Positions 1-7,321 of a stretch of DNA of 19,722 nucleotides are shown piece by piece. Below the pieces are notes generated by a model, which was given only the letters and a program-made list of their open reading frames with translations, was not told the DNA's origin and ran no database searches. This stretch comes from Bradymonadales bacterium (GTDB taxonomy: Bacteria > Myxococcota > Bradymonadia > REDH01). The DNA lies in the NCBI GenBank assembly GCA_947483645.1, contig CANKLS010000027.1, positions 1 to 19,722 of the forward strand. Direction: 5' to 3'. How positions within the stretch are numbered: position 1 is the stretch's first letter; each line of letters opens with the position of its first letter. The position numbers were made by a program, and so were the translations under genes.

Positions 1-403
1 CAGCCCGGAGACGACGACGGGCGGCAACGCGCTGAAGTTCTACGCATCGGTCCGTCTGGACATCCGCCGCATCGGCGCGCTCAAGGATGGCGACAATGTC
101 ATCGGCAACCGGACGCGGGTGAAGGTGGTGAAGAACAAGGTGGCCCCGCCCTTCAAAGAGGCCGAGTTCGACATCATCTACGGCAAGGGCATCTCGAAGG
201 AGGGCGACCTGGTCGACCTCGCGACCGACCTGGGCATCATCGAGAAGTCGGGTTCGTGGTACTCGTTCAAGGGCGAGCGTCTCGGCCAGGGCCGCGAGAA
301 CGCCAAGGCGACGCTGCTGGAGAACAAGGTGATCTGCGACACGGTCGAGACGCTGGTTCGCACCCACTTTGGGCTGCTGAACGAGGCGAAGCCGGCATCG
401 TAA
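1..403 (+). CDS. recA: RecA recombinase, C-terminal part (5' end outside window)
   Basis: This is the last 133 codons of RecA, the DNA strand-exchange ATPase that also triggers LexA cleavage in the SOS response. The reading frame is open from the window edge (phase starts at base 2) to TAA at 401-403. The segment just after the L2 loop is plain, with [17 protein letters not shown], followed by the [20 protein letters not shown] stretch at the end of the core domain. The small C-terminal domain then follows ([28 protein letters not shown]). The ATP-binding motifs lie upstream, outside the window. The C-terminus ends in NEAKPAS and lacks the long acidic tail of enterobacterial RecA, which is common outside that group. 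A strong stem-loop follows nine bases after the stop. Identification is secure; only the 5' part is missing. Confidence 0.97.
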   Translation, partial: SPETTTGGNALKFYASVRLDIRRIGALKDGDNVIGNRTRVKVVKNKVAPPFKEAEFDIIYGKGISKEGDLVDLATDLGIIEKSGSWYSFKGERLGQGRENAKATLLENKVICDTVETLVRTHFGLLNEAKPAS

Positions 404-411
404 GCCCCGGC

Positions 412-441
412 TCCCCTCCTGCCGAATTCAGCGGGAGGGGA
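412..441 (+). terminator. Stem-loop after recA, possible terminator or mRNA 3' end
   Basis: An inverted repeat begins nine bases after the recA stop. Arm 412-422 (TCCCCTCCTGC) pairs with arm 431-441 (GCGGGAGGGGA) over 11 positions, one of them a T-G wobble, around an 8-base loop that contains GAATTC. No T-run follows (the next bases are ACTGCGCGA), so it is not a textbook rho-independent terminator. It may terminate weakly, act with Rho, or protect the recA mRNA 3' end. The pairing is seen directly; the role is inferred. Confidence 0.5.
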
Positions 442-459
442 ACTGCGCGATTGTTGCGA

Positions 460-493
460 GCGCCTCTGCCGTGGTAGACCTAGGCAGAGGCGC
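460..493 (+). promoter_or_regulatory. Perfect 11-bp inverted repeat just upstream of pilT
   Basis: Arm 460-470 (GCGCCTCTGCC) is perfectly complementary to arm 483-493 (GGCAGAGGCGC), with a 12-base loop. The repeat ends 18 bases before the pilT ATG at 512, and the likely ribosome binding site (GAGGCGG, about 503-509) lies in between. It could be an RNA hairpin in the pilT leader, a second terminator-like hairpin for recA, or an operator for a dimeric regulator. There is no T-run after it. The symmetry is certain; the function is not known. Confidence 0.45.
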
Positions 494-511
494 AGGGCAA
501 CGAGGCGGACG

Positions 512-1660
512 ATGGATCTGAACAGCGTGTTGGCAGTGGCGGTCAAAGGGGGGGCTAGCGATATCCACCTCAGAGTCGGACTGCCTCCGATGTTCCGCGT
601 CAACGGCGCGCTGCTTCCCCTCAAGGATGCAGAGCGGCTCTCGGTCGACGAGCTCAACCGCACGCTGGCTGATATCGTGCCGAGCCATCTGCAGCAGGTG
701 CTCAGGGAGCGGCTCGACTGCGACTTCGGCTACGGCGTGAGCGGCGTCGGCCGCTTTCGGGTCAACGCCTTCATGCAGCGGAGCACGCTGGGCATGGTGC
801 TGCGGGTGATCCCGTTCAAGATCCAGTCCATCGATGCGCTGCTGCTGCCGCCCGTGGTGAAGACAATCGCCGAAAACCACCGCGGGCTCGTTCTCGTGAC
901 CGGCACAACCGGTTCGGGAAAGTCGACCACGCTCGCTGCGATTGTCGACCACATCAACCAGCACCGCAACGGCCACATCGTCACCGTGGAGGACCCTGTG
1001 GAGTTCCTGATGCGGGACAAGCGCTCCATCATCACCCAGCGCGAGGTTGGTACAGACTGCCTCTCTTTCGCCTCTGCGTTGCGGGCTGCATTGCGCCAAG
1101 ATCCCGACGTCATCCTGATGGGTGAGATGCGCGATTTGGAGACCATCGAGATTGGGCTGACGGCGGCCGAGACGGGTCACCTCGTCCTGTCGACGCTGCA
1201 CACCTCTGATGCCGCCGAGACCATCACGCGGCTGGTGACGGCCTTCCCGCCCCACATGCGCGGACAGGTCCGACTGCAACTGGCGGGGATGCTTAAAGCG
1301 GTCATCTCGCAGCGGCTCGTGCCGCGCAAGGACGGCAAGGGGCGCGTGGCGGCGGTTGAGGTCATGGTGTCGACGGCCCGGATTCGAGAGCTGATTCTGG
1401 ACGAAACCAAGTTCCGCGAGCTTCGCGAGACGATCGGCAAGGGCCACGATAGCTACGGGATGCAGACCTTTGACCAGTCGCTGATGTCGCTGTTGCAGCA
1501 GGGGCTCATCACCTATGACGAGGCGCTGTTGCAAGCCACCAACCGCGACGATTTTGCGCTTCGTGTCTCGGGCATCGAAGATGCGGGCCCCTCGTGGGAG
1601 TCCGGCTCAAGTGTTCGAACGGGCGGCCAGCCGCCAGCAGGAAATGACTTTGATTTCTAG
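512..1660 (+). CDS. pilT: PilT-type type IV pilus retraction ATPase
   Basis: This 382-residue secretion-family ATPase should form the cytoplasmic hexamer that depolymerises type IV pili and powers twitching or social motility. The N-terminal PAS-like domain has the typical GASDIHLRVGLPPMFRVNG (residues 13-31). The Walker A motif GTTGSGKST is at 131-139, an Asp-box-like region VTVEDPVEF at about 157-165, Walker B VILMGEMRD at 200-208, and the His box GHLVLSTLHTSDA at 222-234. The family hallmark near the C-terminus is present as YGMQTFDQSL. GEMRD in Walker B and the PilT-like length support PilT over PilB, which is much longer and carries zinc cysteines. A PilU paralogue cannot be fully excluded. 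The start follows GAGGCGG. The last 17 bases overlap the next gene, suggesting translational coupling. The tail after about residue 350 is Gly/Ser-rich and ends in DFDF. Confidence 0.92.
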   Translation: MDLNSVLAVAVKGGASDIHLRVGLPPMFRVNGALLPLKDAERLSVDELNRTLADIVPSHLQQVLRERLDCDFGYGVSGVGRFRVNAFMQRSTLGMVLRVIPFKIQSIDALLLPPVVKTIAENHRGLVLVTGTTGSGKSTTLAAIVDHINQHRNGHIVTVEDPVEFLMRDKRSIITQREVGTDCLSFASALRAALRQDPDVILMGEMRDLETIEIGLTAAETGHLVLSTLHTSDAAETITRLVTAFPPHMRGQVRLQLAGMLKAVISQRLVPRKDGKGRVAAVEVMVSTARIRELILDETKFRELRETIGKGHDSYGMQTFDQSLMSLLQQGLITYDEALLQATNRDDFALRVSGIEDAGPSWESGSSVRTGGQPPAGNDFDF

Positions 1661-2507
1661 AGCCGCAGTTGGGTTGGCGCTGTTCTGTTTGGGGCTTGCG
1701 ATCGGTGCTTCGGAGGCCTCGGCGCAGGGCTGGTGGGAGGAGCCCAACGCTCCTGCTGTGCCGAACTCTTGGCGCGGGCTGGGCGGGTCGGAGATCGACG
1801 GCCTGCGGCTCCTCGTAGAGGTGGAGGCGGTGCGCCGGGAGTTGAAGGTCGCGGGGTCTTCGGAACCGGTCATCTACGACGCTCCCTTCTACCCTGGGCT
1901 GAACATTCGGATGGAGCTCATGCCCTTCGCCTGGTTCCGGCCCGGCTCTGCGCTGGCGCCAATGCAGGTTGGATTTGTGACCGGAAAGCACAAAGTCCGA
2001 ACGAGCGCGCTGCTGGCGAGCACGGATGGATCCAACGAGGTGAAGATCCCGACGCGCCACGATGGGACGGCCTTGGGCCTCTCCTATCCGTGGCGCGCCG
2101 AGTCGGGTCTCACTGTGACGCCAATGGCGGGGTGGCGGGCGGTCGAGTTCGCGCTTGGCGGGAACCCCATCTACACCTCATCCTACTACGAGGCTTTCGA
2201 GTTCGGGACCGGCCTCGGGTTTGCGCCGCAGGGGAGGCCTTGGCGCGCTCAGGCAGAGGTTCTGATTCGGCCGAGCGTCGATATGGGGAGCACCGCAGCA
2301 GCTTTTGGCAGTGACGAGAGCGTCTGGAGTTGGGCTGCGAAGGCGGAGGCCGAATACAGGATTTCGCCGCAATGGCTGGTTCGGGGCTCGGCAGGGTATG
2401 ACCGCTACGCAGGCACCTTTCAGATTGGTGAGAGCGCGGCATCGGGGAAGGCCGAATTGACCGATTCCTTTGCAACCTTCCTTGTGGCGCTCGGCTGGGC
2501 TTACTAG
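1644..2507 (+). CDS. Secreted hypothetical protein, probable outer-membrane beta-barrel
   Basis: I do not recognise a named family. The 287-residue product starts with a good signal peptide (hydrophobic LALFCLGLAIGAS, then the AxA site ASA|Q after residue 27). ATG 1644 is chosen because it puts the signal peptide at the N-terminus and follows AGCAGG closely; the open frame itself extends back to 1515 inside pilT. The mature part of about 260 residues has many short alternating hydrophobic stretches and aromatic residues. It ends in FLVALGWAY, an alternating strand with a terminal aromatic residue, as in BAM-assembled barrels. Repeating stretches such as SGLTVTPMAGWRAVEFALGG look like barrel hairpins. 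The 17-base overlap with pilT suggests the two are made together, so a role in the envelope near the pilus machine is possible but unproven. Confidence 0.7.
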   Translation: MTLISRAAVGLALFCLGLAIGASEASAQGWWEEPNAPAVPNSWRGLGGSEIDGLRLLVEVEAVRRELKVAGSSEPVIYDAPFYPGLNIRMELMPFAWFRPGSALAPMQVGFVTGKHKVRTSALLASTDGSNEVKIPTRHDGTALGLSYPWRAESGLTVTPMAGWRAVEFALGGNPIYTSSYYEAFEFGTGLGFAPQGRPWRAQAEVLIRPSVDMGSTAAAFGSDESVWSWAAKAEAEYRISPQWLVRGSAGYDRYAGTFQIGESAASGKAELTDSFATFLVALGWAY

Positions 2508-2552
2508 GGTCGAGCGTCTTCAATCATCCTTGGCGCGCCATGACTGGCAGCT

Positions 2553-3905
2553 GTGACTCTCTCCAGTGATGTTGTGCCGAACGCCAGCGAAGCGACACGC
2601 CCTGCGATGCTGACCATCCGGCTGGACCAGTTCTCCAGCCTGGAAGAGTTTGCGCGTGGCTATCGGCAGCATGTGACCCGGACCACTGTCTACCTGCCCA
2701 CGCGGCTGAAGCGGCCCGAGGCGAGCCTGCTGCTCTTCCGGATTGAGCTCGCCGATGGCAGCTGCGCCTTCCGCGGGGAGGGGACCATCGAGTCCTACCG
2801 CCTCACGCCGGGCGGAGAACAGCTCGGCATGATGCTGCGGCTGCGGCGGCTTGATAAGGCGAGCAAGGAGCTTCACAGTGTTGCCTTCGCAGGGGTGCAG
2901 GAGGCTGCGGCTCCTACTGCGGAGCGGGGAGATGCGGCGGTCAGCGCGGCACCAGAGCCGGTGGCGATTTCGCGCAACGAAGGCGATACACCCGCGCAGA
3001 TGCGCGACGACCTTCGCACGCCATCGCGTTCGGCGCACGAGGCGGTGACCCGTCCGCTAGACGCTGCAGCACAGGCGCTGGTGGAGGCAGAGGGGGCCGA
3101 GCAGCCACAGTCGGTTGGACGGATGGCGGTCTCTCGGTTGTCGGTAGACGAGTACGAGGCGCGCAAGCTGGCAATGGCGCGGGTGGCGCCGCCGCCGCCC
3201 GTTGCTTCTCTTGTTGCCTCTTCGGAATCGTCGGCCGCTTGGAGCGAGGCGGATGACGCGCTCGACTTCGAGGGCATAGGCTCCGACATGCGTCCGAGCA
3301 TCTCCGTGGCCGTGGCGCCTGCGCCCGTGCGCGAGGCGATGATGGAGGAGGCGCCGCTGCCTCGGGCGCCGACGCTTCCGCCCCTCGAAGGGATTGTGGT
3401 GGCGCCGCCGCCGGATGCGATCGGAGGCGGCGTGACGCTCGACGAGGTAACCTTCTCGGGCACGTCGGCCTACGAGATGCCAAGCGCTACGCCACTGGAG
3501 CCATCGATCGTCCTCGACCTCGACTTTGACTTCACGGCCGTGACCTTCGCTGCCGGTCCGACCGCGTCACTGAGCGGGAGCCGCGCCGCGCTGCCAAGCG
3601 GCGCTGTTGCACAGGTTGCGCCGGCGCCAGTTGCTCCCGTCGTGGCGGCGCCTCCAGCGAGCCTCGCTCCCGACGCAGGGCCGGCCCCCCAGCGGGCCGC
3701 AGCTGTGACCTCCCCCGCAGTAGCTGCCGGTCCGAGCCGGTTACCGCCCGCGCCTCCACCGAAAGGTGGCGCGTCCGTTGGAGCGGTGGCGGGTGCCGCT
3801 GCCACGCGCCAGCCCGTGCAGATGAGCAAGCCGATTCCAAAGCCGACGCCGGCCGAGACAGACGACAAGCCGAGCCTCTTCGGTTGGCTGCGCGGCAAGA
3901 AGTAA
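2553..3905 (+). CDS. Atypical PilZ-like domain protein with long disordered Pro/Ala-rich tail
   Basis: The 450-residue product has a folded N-terminal region (about residues 20-115) that resembles the atypical PilZ domains common in myxobacteria: VTRTTVYLPT, LLLFRIELADGSCAFRGEGT, then GMMLRLRRLDKASKELH. I see no RxxxR followed by D/NxSxxG, so c-di-GMP binding is doubtful. From about residue 115 to 435 the sequence is low complexity, rich in Ala, Pro, Ser and Val, and probably disordered. The protein ends in a short basic aromatic segment, SLFGWLRGKK, which may be a docking or membrane-contact motif. The start is uncertain: GTG 2553 opens the frame used here, while ATG 2607 (residue 19) sits right at the domain and neither has a strong ribosome binding site. 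It lies 45 bases after the barrel gene, likely in the same unit as pilT. The PilZ assignment is an inference from pattern. Confidence 0.65.
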   Translation: MTLSSDVVPNASEATRPAMLTIRLDQFSSLEEFARGYRQHVTRTTVYLPTRLKRPEASLLLFRIELADGSCAFRGEGTIESYRLTPGGEQLGMMLRLRRLDKASKELHSVAFAGVQEAAAPTAERGDAAVSAAPEPVAISRNEGDTPAQMRDDLRTPSRSAHEAVTRPLDAAAQALVEAEGAEQPQSVGRMAVSRLSVDEYEARKLAMARVAPPPPVASLVASSESSAAWSEADDALDFEGIGSDMRPSISVAVAPAPVREAMMEEAPLPRAPTLPPLEGIVVAPPPDAIGGGVTLDEVTFSGTSAYEMPSATPLEPSIVLDLDFDFTAVTFAAGPTASLSGSRAALPSGAVAQVAPAPVAPVVAAPPASLAPDAGPAPQRAAAVTSPAVAAGPSRLPPAPPPKGGASVGAVAGAAATRQPVQMSKPIPKPTPAETDDKPSLFGWLRGKK

Positions 3906-3915
3906 GGGCGCGGCC

Positions 3916-5190
3916 TCAGGGCTCGTTGAGCGCCTTGCCGATGTCGGTGCGGTACTGCATGCCGGGCCAGTGGATGCAGGCTGCGGCGAGGTAGGCCGCG
4001 GAGACGGCCTCATCGGGCGTGTTGCCGTGCGCAGCTACGCCGAGCACCCGACCGCCGTTCACACGGAGGCCGCGGTCGAGCCGGGTACCCGCATGGAAAA
4101 CCTTTGCGGTGGAGACGACCTCGGCCTCTTCAACGCCCACGATGAGCGCGTCTTTGACCGGGTCGACTGGGTAGCCCTCCGCGGCGAGCACGATGACGGC
4201 GGCAGGGGTAGAGGGGGGCGGCGTGGTGGCGGAGAGATCGCCGGCCGCGCAGGCCAAGAGCATGGGGAGGATGTCGCCGCGAAATGCGAGCAAGAGGGCC
4301 TGCGCTTCGGGGTCGCCGAGCCGGGTATTGAACTCCAGCACGCGGGGGCCGTCGGGGGTGAGCATGAGGCCGGCGTAGAGGAAGCCGCGGAAGGGGATGC
4401 CGCGCGCACGGAGCGCGGCGAGGGTGGGCTCGATGACGGAGGCGTGGATGGTTGCTGCGAGTTCGTCCGTCACGAAGGGGACGGGCGAGTAGGCGCCCAT
4501 GCCGCCCGTGTTGGGCCCAAGGTCGCCGTCAAGCAGCCGCTTGTGGTCCTGCGCCGTGGGCATGGGGAGGAAGTGGGTGCCATCGGTGAGGACGATGTAG
4601 CTGAGCTCCGGGCCGGTGAGGCGCTCTTCGAGCACGAGGGTGCTGCAGGCATCGCCGAAGGGGCGGTCGTGGAGCATCGCGAGGGCTTCGGTGCGGGCCT
4701 GGTCGAGGGTGTCGCAGACGACGACGCCCTTCCCTGCCGCGAGGCCGTCGGCCTTGACGACGAGGCCACCTGCGGGGCGTGCTGCGATGAAGCGGAGTGC
4801 CTCTTCTTCAGTGGTCACCTGCGCGAAGGCCGCGGTGGGAACACCAGCATCGATCATGAGCTGCTTGGAGAAGGCCTTGGAGGCTTCGAGCATGGCGCCG
4901 GCCGCGCCGGGCCCGACGGTCGGGATGCCCTGTTCGCGCATCGCATCTGCAACGCCCGCCACCAGCGCCGACTCAGGCCCGATCACTACCAGCCCCACCT
5001 GATGCTGCGTGGCCGCAGCAACGAGAGCCGCGACGTCGTTGTCGCGAATGGCGAGGTTCTCGCACTTGGGCTCACCGGCTGTTCCGGCGTTGCCCGGCGC
5101 GACGAGCACCCGTCCGATGCTGCTGCTCTGGGCGAGTTTCCAAGCGAGGGCGTGTTCGCGTCCGCCGCCGCCGATGACCATGACCTTCAT
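3916..5190 (-). CDS. purD: Phosphoribosylamine-glycine ligase (GARS)
   Basis: PurD joins 5-phosphoribosylamine and glycine with ATP to give GAR, the second step of de novo purine synthesis, in the cytoplasm. The 424-residue length is normal for the single-domain bacterial enzyme. Visible landmarks are the N-terminal GGGGREHAL (residues 7-15), GPESALVAG (71-79), the ATP-grasp loop KADGLAAGKGV (146-156), PNTGGMGAYSP (226-236) and the metal/nucleotide site EFNTRLGDPEAQ (286-297), where ARFGDPE is the more usual form. The start ATG has GGGAG about 8 bases upstream. It follows purH by 12 bases, so the two are almost certainly co-transcribed. Its stop lies 10 bases from the stop of the convergent PilZ-like gene, leaving no room for a separate terminator. 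Confidence 0.96.
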   Translation of the reverse strand: MKVMVIGGGGREHALAWKLAQSSSIGRVLVAPGNAGTAGEPKCENLAIRDNDVAALVAAATQHQVGLVVIGPESALVAGVADAMREQGIPTVGPGAAGAMLEASKAFSKQLMIDAGVPTAAFAQVTTEEEALRFIAARPAGGLVVKADGLAAGKGVVVCDTLDQARTEALAMLHDRPFGDACSTLVLEERLTGPELSYIVLTDGTHFLPMPTAQDHKRLLDGDLGPNTGGMGAYSPVPFVTDELAATIHASVIEPTLAALRARGIPFRGFLYAGLMLTPDGPRVLEFNTRLGDPEAQALLLAFRGDILPMLLACAAGDLSATTPPPSTPAAVIVLAAEGYPVDPVKDALIVGVEEAEVVSTAKVFHAGTRLDRGLRVNGGRVLGVAAHGNTPDEAVSAAYLAAACIHWPGMQYRTDIGKALNEP

Positions 5191-5202
5191 TGCAGTCTCC
5201 CG

Positions 5203-6747
5203 TTAGTGTCTGAAGTGGCGGCGGCCGACGAGGACCATGGCGAGTCCATGCTCGTTGGCTGCGTCGATGACCTCCTGATCACGCTTGCTGCCGCCAGGCT
5301 GAATGATGGCGGTTACGCCGCCAGCCGCAGCAACATCAACGCCGTCGCGGAAGGGGAAGAAGGCGTCGCTCGCGAGCGCCAGGGGCTGCTGTCCGGCGGC
5401 CTTGGAGATGGCAATCCTGACCGACTCCACACGCGACATCTGCCCTGCTCCCACGCCCGCGGTGGCGGTCGAGCCGCCGACGACGATGGCGTTGGACTTC
5501 ACATGTTTGCAGACCCGCCAGAGGAAGCGGAGGGCCGTCACCTCGTCGTCCATGGGCTGTCGGCTGGAGACCACCTCCCATTGCTCGAAGTCGGCATCGA
5601 CGCGGGGGTCGAGGGTCTGAGCGAGCGTGCCGAAGGCGGTGGTGCGCAGGCGGAGTTGGTTCTGCGGCACGGTATCGACAACGAGCAGGCGGAGCGCCTT
5701 CTTGGCTGCGAGCGTCTCGAGCGCCTCGGCAGAAAACGACGGCGCGATCACGACCTCGAGGAAGAGCTCGGCAAGGGGTTTTGCAAGCGCGGGCGAGACC
5801 TCGCGGTTGGCTGCAACGATGCCGCCAAAGGCCGAGACGGGGTCTGCGGCGAGGGCGCGCTCGTAGGCCTCTTCGATGGTTGCGCCTCGGCCGACACCGC
5901 ATGGGTTGGTGTGCTTGACGATTACAACGGCGGGCTCGTCGTGCTCGCGGACTGCCTCGAGCGCTGCATCTGCATCGAGTAGGTTGTTGTAGGAGAGCTC
6001 CTTGCCCTGCAAGAACCGAGCACCGCCGAAGGAGGGTGCCGAGGTGGCGCGAAAGAGGGCAGCAGCCTGGTGCGGATTCTCGCCGTAGCGGAGGGCCGCG
6101 TCCTGCTCGAGCGGGACAAAGAGCCGCTGCGGGATGAGGGCCTCAGGCGCGCAGCGGCCGCCGAGGTAGGTGGCGATGGCGGAGTCGTAGGCGGCGGTGT
6201 GTGCGAAGGCCTCGAGCGCCAGTTCGCGCCGCAGTTCAAGGCTGTTGGTCCCCTGCTCGATGGCGTCGGCGACGCGGTCGTAGTCGGCCGGACGAACGAC
6301 GACGGTGACATCGAGGAAGTTCTTCGCGGCAGCGCGGAGCATGGCCGGCCCGCCGATATCGATCTGCTCAATGGCCTCGGGCTCTGTCACCCCAGCCTTC
6401 GCGATGGTCTCGGCGAAGGGGTAGAGATTCACAACGACGACATCGACCGGGACGATGCCGTTGTCTGCGAGTTGGAGCGCATGTTGGGCAAGGTCGCGCC
6501 GGAAGAGGATGCCACCGTGGACGGCCGGGTGGAGCGTCTTGACACGGCCGTCGAGTATCTCCGGAAAACCTGTAATCTCGGAGACGTAGGTGACAGGGAT
6601 TCCTGCGGCCTGCAGCGCCTTGAAGGTGCCTCCCGTGGAGACCAACTGGTAGCCAGCGGCGGCGAGACGGGCTGCGAGCGGGGCGAGGCCCTGCTTGTCG
6701 GAGACCGACAGCAGAGCGCGTGGTTGGACGCGTTCAGTCGAGGGCAT
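5203..6747 (-). CDS. purH: Bifunctional AICAR transformylase / IMP cyclohydrolase
   Basis: PurH carries out the last two steps of IMP synthesis: formylation of AICAR by 10-formyl-THF and ring closure to IMP. The 514-residue length is standard. The N-terminal MGS-like cyclohydrolase domain shows STGGT (37-41), [13 protein letters not shown] (67-79) and [15 protein letters not shown] (129-143). The transformylase domain shows [10 protein letters not shown] (220-229), [12 protein letters not shown] (251-262) and the catalytic KHTNPCG (278-284). [14 protein letters not shown] follows further on, and the C-terminus is the usual [12 protein letters not shown]. The ATG is preceded by GGGAAGG at good spacing. 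It sits 37 bases after the sigma-region-4-like gene and 12 before purD, in a glpX-to-purD run on one strand. Confidence 0.97.
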   Translation of the reverse strand: MPSTERVQPRALLSVSDKQGLAPLAARLAAAGYQLVSTGGTFKALQAAGIPVTYVSEITGFPEILDGRVKTLHPAVHGGILFRRDLAQHALQLADNGIVPVDVVVVNLYPFAETIAKAGVTEPEAIEQIDIGGPAMLRAAAKNFLDVTVVVRPADYDRVADAIEQGTNSLELRRELALEAFAHTAAYDSAIATYLGGRCAPEALIPQRLFVPLEQDAALRYGENPHQAAALFRATSAPSFGGARFLQGKELSYNNLLDADAALEAVREHDEPAVVIVKHTNPCGVGRGATIEEAYERALAADPVSAFGGIVAANREVSPALAKPLAELFLEVVIAPSFSAEALETLAAKKALRLLVVDTVPQNQLRLRTTAFGTLAQTLDPRVDADFEQWEVVSSRQPMDDEVTALRFLWRVCKHVKSNAIVVGGSTATAGVGAGQMSRVESVRIAISKAAGQQPLALASDAFFPFRDGVDVAAAGGVTAIIQPGGSKRDQEVIDAANEHGLAMVLVGRRHFRH

Positions 6748-6784
6748 GGACCTTCCCAGGTTCGGTGCCGAGTCTCTGCGAGGG

Positions 6785-7237
6785 CTAGTCGTCGCCGAGG
6801 AGGTCGGAGTATTCGATCTTGAGCTTCTCGAGCCCGAAGACCTCGACCTGACGGATGCGTTCGCGGGTCAGGTTGAGGATTTCGCCGACCTCTTCGAGCG
6901 TGATGCCACCGCGATCGGCGACATCGAGCGCACAGGTCTCTTTCATTTCCCACGGCTCAAGGTCGGGGAAGTTGAGTTTGATGGTCCCCGTCTCGGGGTT
7001 CACATCGAGGTAGAGGTGGAACTTGCAGGCGACCCAGGGGCAGGGTCGGGGACCGTTGGCGCACTGGCCGCGGTGGGCCGGTCGCACGTGGCCGGAGGCG
7101 GCGATAATATCGTCGGTCTCCGCTACCTCATCCTTGGAGAGGCGGCGCGCGTTGAGGGTCTTGGAGCGACGGAGCCCCTTTCGGCCCTGGCGCTTTGCGA
7201 CCCCTGAGGGCGTGATGCTCTTGCTCTTGTCGGCCAT
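6785..7237 (-). CDS. Stand-alone sigma-70 region-4-like DNA-binding protein with Cys motif
   Basis: The 150-residue protein ends in a helix-turn-helix almost identical to region 4.2 of the housekeeping sigma factor: [20 protein letters not shown] at residues 113-132, continuing to LEKLK. There is no region 2 or 3, so it cannot be a complete sigma factor. The N-terminal 45 residues are basic ([15 protein letters not shown]). In the middle is a Cys-rich motif, [16 protein letters not shown] (C59, C66, C71, H74), followed by [24 protein letters not shown]. The cysteines and histidine could bind a metal, but this is a guess. I recall similar small proteins in related bacteria but cannot name a characterised one. 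It is transcribed after glpX and before purH. ATG 7237 has no Shine-Dalgarno upstream on this strand (the bases there are CTCCTCCC-like), and no better start is evident. Confidence 0.8.
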   Translation of the reverse strand: MADKSKSITPSGVAKRQGRKGLRRSKTLNARRLSKDEVAETDDIIAASGHVRPAHRGQCANGPRPCPWVACKFHLYLDVNPETGTIKLNFPDLEPWEMKETCALDVADRGGITLEEVGEILNLTRERIRQVEVFGLEKLKIEYSDLLGDD

Positions 7238-7269
7238 GCGCTTGAACGGGAGGAGGTCGGCTTGCAGAA

Positions 7270-7302
7270 CTTGGCTACCGATTGCGACGATCTTTTGTCA
7301 AG
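7270..7302 (-). promoter_or_regulatory. Possible promoter for the sigma-4-like gene and purHD
   Basis: On the minus strand a perfect TTGACA (plus-strand 7297-7302) lies between the glpX stop and the sigma-4-like start. The -10 region is poor: the best match 18 bases downstream is TAGCCA. If real, it would uncouple the regulatory gene and purH/purD from glpX. The -35 match is seen directly; promoter activity is a guess. Confidence 0.25.
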
Positions 7303-7321
7303 CCTGCCGGTTGCCGGAGAT

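Noticed and set aside
3970..5982. A 670-codon open frame on the plus strand across purD and the end of purH
   Set aside because: It is antisense to two unmistakable genes, its translation is low-complexity (Gly/Glu/Asp/Ala-rich) without any family motif, and long shadow frames are expected at this GC content.
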